This document shows, piece after piece, positions 59,839 through 64,000 of a DNA stretch of 64,000 bases. Location: positions 1 through 64,000 of the forward strand of contig CAWKGK010000006.1 in assembly GCA_963849115.1 (NCBI GenBank), read 5' to 3'. The stretch is from JACDAL01 sp963849115 (GTDB taxonomy: Bacteria > Actinomycetota > CADDZG01 > WHSQ01). Below the pieces are notes generated by a model. That model made no database searches, was not told where the DNA came from, and saw nothing but the letters and a program-made list of their open reading frames with translations. The translations under genes and the position numbers were made by a program. Within the stretch, counting starts at the first letter, position 1; every line of letters begins with the position of its first letter.

Positions 59839-60672
59839 ATGAATTCCATGATTCGCACGGTTCCGCCTTCGCCCGCGCCGGCCCCGTCATTCCTCGACAG
59901 AGATCGCTTTGCTGTTCTGTGCGAGATCGAGCCTTCTCGACGACCCGACATCGAACACGTGCGCAAGCAGATCGAGGTGCTCAACCCGGTGGCGGACGCG
60001 TTCCTCATACCGGACAATCACCTCGGCCAGGCGACCGTTTCCTCGGTGGCCGTGGCCCATGAGGTCGCGTACATGGGCGGGAAGTCGATCGCGTGCATCA
60101 ACGCGCGGGATCGCAACCTGCTCGGTTTCAGGCGGGACCTACTGACTGCGGCCGCCTATGGAGTCGACCACTTCTTGTTCGTCTACGGTGACGCACCCAC
60201 CGAGGGCTGCAGAGTGGACGACCTCACTGTGCACGGGATGATCTCCGAGGTGAAGTCGTTCGGAACGTCTGAGCTGTTCGAAGGCTATCCCGGCTTCCAC
60301 ATCGGGACTGTAGTCAAGCCCGGACGTCCCCTCGCGTGGCGCGCGTGGGCCGACTTCGTCTTCGTGCAAGTCAGCTACGCCACACCGCTACTTTTGGAGT
60401 GGCGGTCTCAGCAGAGCTTCGGGGGCAGGATGTTTGCAGGAGTGCTCGTGCTCGCAAGCGCGCGCATGGCGCGCCGCGTAAACGCCACGATCCCTGACAT
60501 TCGTATCCCGGAACGGGTCATCGACGCCTTGGAGGACGATCCGGACTATGGGCTGCGGGTTGCAGTGGAACAGATTGACGCGATCGAGGAGTCCGGTCTT
60601 TTCGACGGAGTGCACCTCGTGCCGGTAGGTCGCTATGCGGCGGTGGCGGAGTTGCTGCGCGCCCGCCGCTGA
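59839..60672 (+). CDS. Methylenetetrahydrofolate reductase-like (MetF superfamily) protein
   Basis: A 277-residue TIM-barrel protein from ATG 59839. It resembles 5,10-methylenetetrahydrofolate reductase: VLCEIEPSRRPDIEHVRKQI, then AFLIPDNHLGQATVSSVAVA, INARDRNLLGFRRDLLTAAA, HFLFVYGDAPTEG (the GD region) and ADFVFVQVSYATPLLLEW. The end RIPERVIDALEDDPDYGLRV matches the (I/V)P...L region of MetF. It is shorter and more diverged than E. coli MetF, so the substrate is not certain. I see no folate or cobalamin riboswitch upstream. A neighbouring methionine synthase is not present. Confidence 0.75.
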   Translation: MNSMIRTVPPSPAPAPSFLDRDRFAVLCEIEPSRRPDIEHVRKQIEVLNPVADAFLIPDNHLGQATVSSVAVAHEVAYMGGKSIACINARDRNLLGFRRDLLTAAAYGVDHFLFVYGDAPTEGCRVDDLTVHGMISEVKSFGTSELFEGYPGFHIGTVVKPGRPLAWRAWADFVFVQVSYATPLLLEWRSQQSFGGRMFAGVLVLASARMARRVNATIPDIRIPERVIDALEDDPDYGLRVAVEQIDAIEESGLFDGVHLVPVGRYAAVAELLRARR

Positions 60673-60694
60673 CGATCGGTTTTCCCCGACGCGG

Positions 60695-63390
60695 CTATTC
60701 CATGATCGCGTTTGGATCAAGTGTGCCGACCAGGTGTTGGTCATCGGACAGATGCTGCCGGCCCCATGCAAGCACCTCGGCCTCCTGACTGAACAGGATC
60801 ACCTGGCGCTCGGTGCTGATCTCCTTGAGAAGCTCGAGCACCGCTCGCTTCCTGATCGAGTCACATTGCACCAAGACGTCGTCCAGCAGCAGCGGGCATG
60901 TCTCCCCGCGGCGCGTCAGGTGTTGGGCCAGCCCGACCCGAAGCAACAGATAGATCTGCTCTGCCGTTCCGTGGGAGAGATAGGTCGCATCCCGCAACTC
61001 ACCGCCGTTGGTCCGCACCCTGACCTCGAGTTTCTCAGGGTCCACCCGCACTTCGCGATAGCGGCCTCCGGTCACGTGCTGCAGCCATCGTTCGACGGAG
61101 CCCTGAAGGAGTAAAGCGACATCGAGGTGAACCTTCCCCTGCGCCACGACCAAGAACTCGCGCGTTCGCTGCAAGGTGGCTTGGAGACTCCTCACCGAGG
61201 AGAGTTCCGTTTCCGCCGCCGAGACGTCTTCCTCAGCCTCCGCTACATTGGGAAGACGTCTTGTCATTTCCTCGACCATCCCCCTCCGTCGCTCTGCCTC
61301 GGCACGCGCTTGCTCGGCCGCTTTCCGAGCCACGTCTTCAGCTTCATGGTCGGAGATCTGCAGCGATGTGACCTCAGCCTCTGCAAGCCCGTAACGACTC
61401 AGCGTCTGGTCCGAGCGTTGGCGCAGGCGGTCGGCCTCTGCCCGGAGCCCGTCAAGCGAGCCTCCCTGGAGCAGCTCTTCGAGTCGCGCCCACTCTTGCA
61501 TGGCGCGCCGTCTCTGGCTCACCTCGCCCAACTTCTCCTTGCGCCACGCCCTCAGCAATCCCTGGCCCCTGTCGGGGTCGGGCGCGCTCAGACCGAGCCG
61601 AGAGGAAAGCTCGAGGAGCCTCGCTCCCGCCCTGGTGCGAGCCCGCTCGGTATCGTCGGCGGCTCGTTCCGCCGCCACGCGGGCGTTCAGCGCACGCTCA
61701 ATATCCTTACGCCGGCCCGCTTGGGCTGCCACCGGCGCTCGTCCCTGACAGGCCGTCTCGTAATTCTCGGCCGCCTCCAAGACATCCCCGTTTGCGGCCG
61801 CCCCGCGCGCTGCAAGCCCATCGGCGAGGGCCGCCTCGCCGCCTGTCACCTTTCGTTCGAGTTCGTCGCGGCGCAGCTCCCACGCAACCAGGCGCCTCTT
61901 CTGCTCGCCGGCCGCGGCCATCCGATCCGCCAGCCGGCGCAGGGCCGGCGGATCATTCGTCAGTCCCAGCTCGTGAATTCGGGCTTCGGCCCGCCGGCGT
62001 CTGGCCACGAGCTCTTGGGTCTGCGATCGTCGATCGGTGCCGGCAGGCGAGACGCGCCCGTCGCGCCACCACCGCCGCGACGGCGGCAGCGCGCCGCCAG
62101 CAGAACCGCTCCGGAAGCGGCCGACCCAGACATCACGAGGCCGAGCCCGAACAAGGCGAGGACTCCGGCCGCTCCCAGGAACGCGACAGGAGACTTGCGG
62201 GCGGGAGGGGTGACTACGACGTCCGATCCGCCGACCTCGACCACCTCGATGGCGAGGTCATCGGCCAGCGCTCGCAGTTCCTCGACGCCGGCGCCTGCAT
62301 CCGACGTCTCCGATGGCTCCTGGGGACGGGAGTCGGCATGTTCCTGCAGGCGCGCCGAGGCGAGCTTTACCTCCTCGAGCGCCTCCATTACTCCGGCGTC
62401 CGGGCCCGCGTCACCCTCGGGCATCTCAGGGAGACCCTCGAGCACCCGTCGAATGGCCTCGGCACTCTGGCCCGCCAGGATCTGGGGTTCCGGCCGCTTG
62501 TCCCACTGCTCGAGCGCGACGCTCACCTCTCGCAGATCGCGCTCGTCCTCCGAGGGGTCACAGGGAGGAATCGGGTAACGCCTGGTCAGCTCCTCGGCCT
62601 CTGCGGCCCGTCGCGCCCACCGATCGGCTTGGTCGAACGCAATACGGGCTTCGATGAGGCCGAGGTGCCGCGCGGCTTGGTCGGCTTGCCCCGCCGCCTC
62701 GTCGGCGCGAGCAAGCTGCCGGAGATACTCATCATGCTGCGAGCGCGCCTCGCCGAGAGCCCGCTTTCTGCTCTCGAGGCGGTCTATTGCTGCTCGCAGC
62801 CGCTTTCGGCTGGTCGCCCGGTCGCTCCCCAGCTTCTCGGAGAGGAAATCGTCGATCAGCGCGATCGCGCCCGCTGCAGTTTCCTGGGTGCCGGCGGTCG
62901 CAGCCGCTCGCTGAAGGTCCTTCTGGAGGAGCTCGGAGCTGCTCGTAACCTCGAGCAACTCCATCTGCCGGATGCACGCGGTGGCGAGAAAGCTGCGCCT
63001 ATCCAGGCCGAGCCACTTCGATCCATCTGGTGTCCCGTCATGGATGATCTCGTTCATGCAGCTGCGGCCGAGCTGATCCACGACCGAATAGACGTGGGTG
63101 TTGAGCTCATGTAGCAGCTCGATCCTCCTCCCATCGGCGAGTAGGACGTCGACGCCGACCTTCCATTTGGTTCCGTCCCAGGGACGGTGGCGCGCCCCGA
63201 ATTCTTCGTCGTCACGGGAGGGGCGTCCCTTGCCGCGCCGCATCCCGCAGAGGCCCGCATATATCGCCGCGTGCCACGAGGACTTGCCCGCTTCGTTCGG
63301 CCCGTAGATGAGGTTGAACCCAGGCTTGAACTCGAGCGTCGAGTCGTGCAGGGGGCCGAACGAAATCGCGCGCACACATTCGAACCGCAT
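60695..63390 (-). pseudogene. SbcC/YhaN-like AAA ATPase, one frameshift
   Basis: ATG 63390 starts MRFECVRAISFGPLHDSTLE then FKPGFNLIYGPNEAGKSSWH, a Walker A of the SMC/SbcC type. A long coiled-coil region follows, with a short hydrophobic stretch (SPVAFLGAAGVLALFGLGLV) in its middle, as in YhaN-type proteins. At about 62050 the frame shifts by one base: the first frame ends FTSWD at 61960, and the second reads LVARRRRAEARIHELGLTND onward through more coiled coil. The C-terminal ATPase half is complete (YLSHGTAEQIYLLLRVGLAQ; CPLLLDDVLVQCD, Walker B). Joined it would be about 900 residues. The gene next to it encodes the nuclease partner. Confidence 0.82.
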
Positions 63391-63391
63391 G

Positions 63392-64000
63392 TCAGAAAGT
63401 CTCCAGATCGCTACGTCCGTCGAGGGCTCGCAGTCCGGTGATCAAGACGCTCTCCCTCTCCTCCTGGGACAGGCCCTCGGCCCCCCTCACGTCGCACACG
63501 AACTGTCCTTTCACGGTCGACTCCTTCGCTATCGAGTCGAAGTCGTAGCCGACATGGAGGCGCTCGGTTCGGGTCGTAAGGTGCCGTACGCCCGGGGAGA
63601 GGACGCGCAGGTCGTCGGCCGTGAACTCGACCGCGGGAGCGACCTCGCCGCACAAGGAGGCCCGGACGAAACCTTCGATGCCGGATAGTCCGGCGTGCAG
63701 CTTTTGGCGAATCTCCTCTCGGCTGGCACAACCGGATACGTCGACCTCGATGTCGTGGACCTGGGAGACCGAGACCTGCCGCCGTTCTCGCTGCACCTCG
63801 CCGTTCTGGGATACGGAGACGATCACCGCTCCCCTGTCGCCCTTCTCGCCGAAGGTGAGCGGGTCGGGGTTTCCGGGATAGGTGTAGGAGTCTGCGTCCT
63901 TTGGTGTGTGGAGATGGCCGAGCAAGGCGTGGTGGAGGCCTGCCGATGAAATCTGCTCGGCTCGGAAGGCTGCGTAGCCTTGCTGTTCTGAGGCCGCAAC
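63392..64000 (-). CDS. SbcD/YhaO-like metallophosphoesterase (nuclease), partial
   Basis: The C-terminal part of a DNA-repair exonuclease of the SbcD/YhaO type; the N-terminus lies beyond the window. Visible is LLGHLHTPKDADSYTYPGNP, which holds the last metal motif (G-H-L-H) and the conserved PGxPxxxxFGE-like sequence (PDPLTFGEKGDRGAVIVSVS). The rest is the capping domain (ADDLRVLSPGVRHLTTRTER). The gene ends at TGA 63392, one base before the ATPase start, so the two form an operon. Such pairs process DNA ends and hairpins, for example in double-strand break repair. The complete nuclease motifs cannot be checked here. Confidence 0.85.
   Translation of the reverse strand, partial: VAASEQQGYAAFRAEQISSAGLHHALLGHLHTPKDADSYTYPGNPDPLTFGEKGDRGAVIVSVSQNGEVQRERRQVSVSQVHDIEVDVSGCASREEIRQKLHAGLSGIEGFVRASLCGEVAPAVEFTADDLRVLSPGVRHLTTRTERLHVGYDFDSIAKESTVKGQFVCDVRGAEGLSQEERESVLITGLRALDGRSDLETF

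Overview
This is a high-GC bacterial window. I place it in the Actinomycetota, probably an uncultivated lineage. The grounds are the dgt-dnaG-rpoD cluster, hrcA-dnaJ under a CIRCE operator with no dnaK or groE nearby, the run leuS-comEA-comEC-holA/rpsT-lepA-hemW, frequent GTG/TTG starts, and Actinobacteria-style Lrp, PadR, DUF1697 and C2H2 small proteins. The placement comes from gene order and protein flavour, not from a marker tree.

Layout. (1) 1-9 kb is a degraded accessory region. Seven recognisable genes (IS110 transposase, CBS-BON protein, STAS protein, OmpR-type two-component pair, phage P27-type terminase small subunit, VOC protein) are all broken by single-base shifts, with long empty stretches between them. 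It ends with an array of CGAACG direct repeats, a small HTH reading frame and two tRNA genes (CAU anticodon; Asn-GUU). (2) 10-18.7 kb is housekeeping on the minus strand: rpoD, dnaG, dgt, ppdK, glyS. (3) 18.7-23.3 kb is a plus-strand membrane operon: AI-2E-type permease, two CNNM/CBS proteins and an MscS-type channel. (4) 23.4-33.5 kb is a long minus-strand operon: hrcA, dnaJ, rsmE, mtaB, HIT, phoH, ybeY, corC-like, era, cold-shock-like, recO, uppS, headed by a CIRCE operator. (5) 33.8-39.5 kb is an accessory cassette: ECF sigma factor, giant anti-sigma factor, VanY-like peptidase, SRPBCC protein, LOG-like protein and a frameshifted GAF/HD-GYP gene. It sits between hrcA and hemW, which are often neighbours. 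(6) 39.7-49 kb is housekeeping again: hemW, lepA, rpsT, holA, comEC, comEA, leuS. (7) 49-64 kb is mixed accessory sequence: secreted phosphoesterase, lipoproteins, YqgE, a broken PAS-GGDEF-EAL gene, an RTX-like protein, a PadR/membrane pair, an Lrp gene beside a broken EamA exporter, DUF1697, a MetF-like protein, and an SbcC/SbcD-like pair cut by the window end.

The most interesting signal is not a gene. Five intergenic sites (10.4, 25.0, 33.6, 43.0 and 46.4 kb) share one architecture: two short palindromic blocks exactly 40 bp apart, in most sites separated by CCACC-N5-GGTGG. One site has the compensated pair CTACC/GGTAG, which suggests a conserved structure. A second family, two hairpins with 13-bp stems and 25-nt loops (23.3 and 39.6 kb), also shows a compensated base pair. 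Frameshifts occur only in accessory genes; the housekeeping genes are intact, which argues for real gene decay over general sequencing error.
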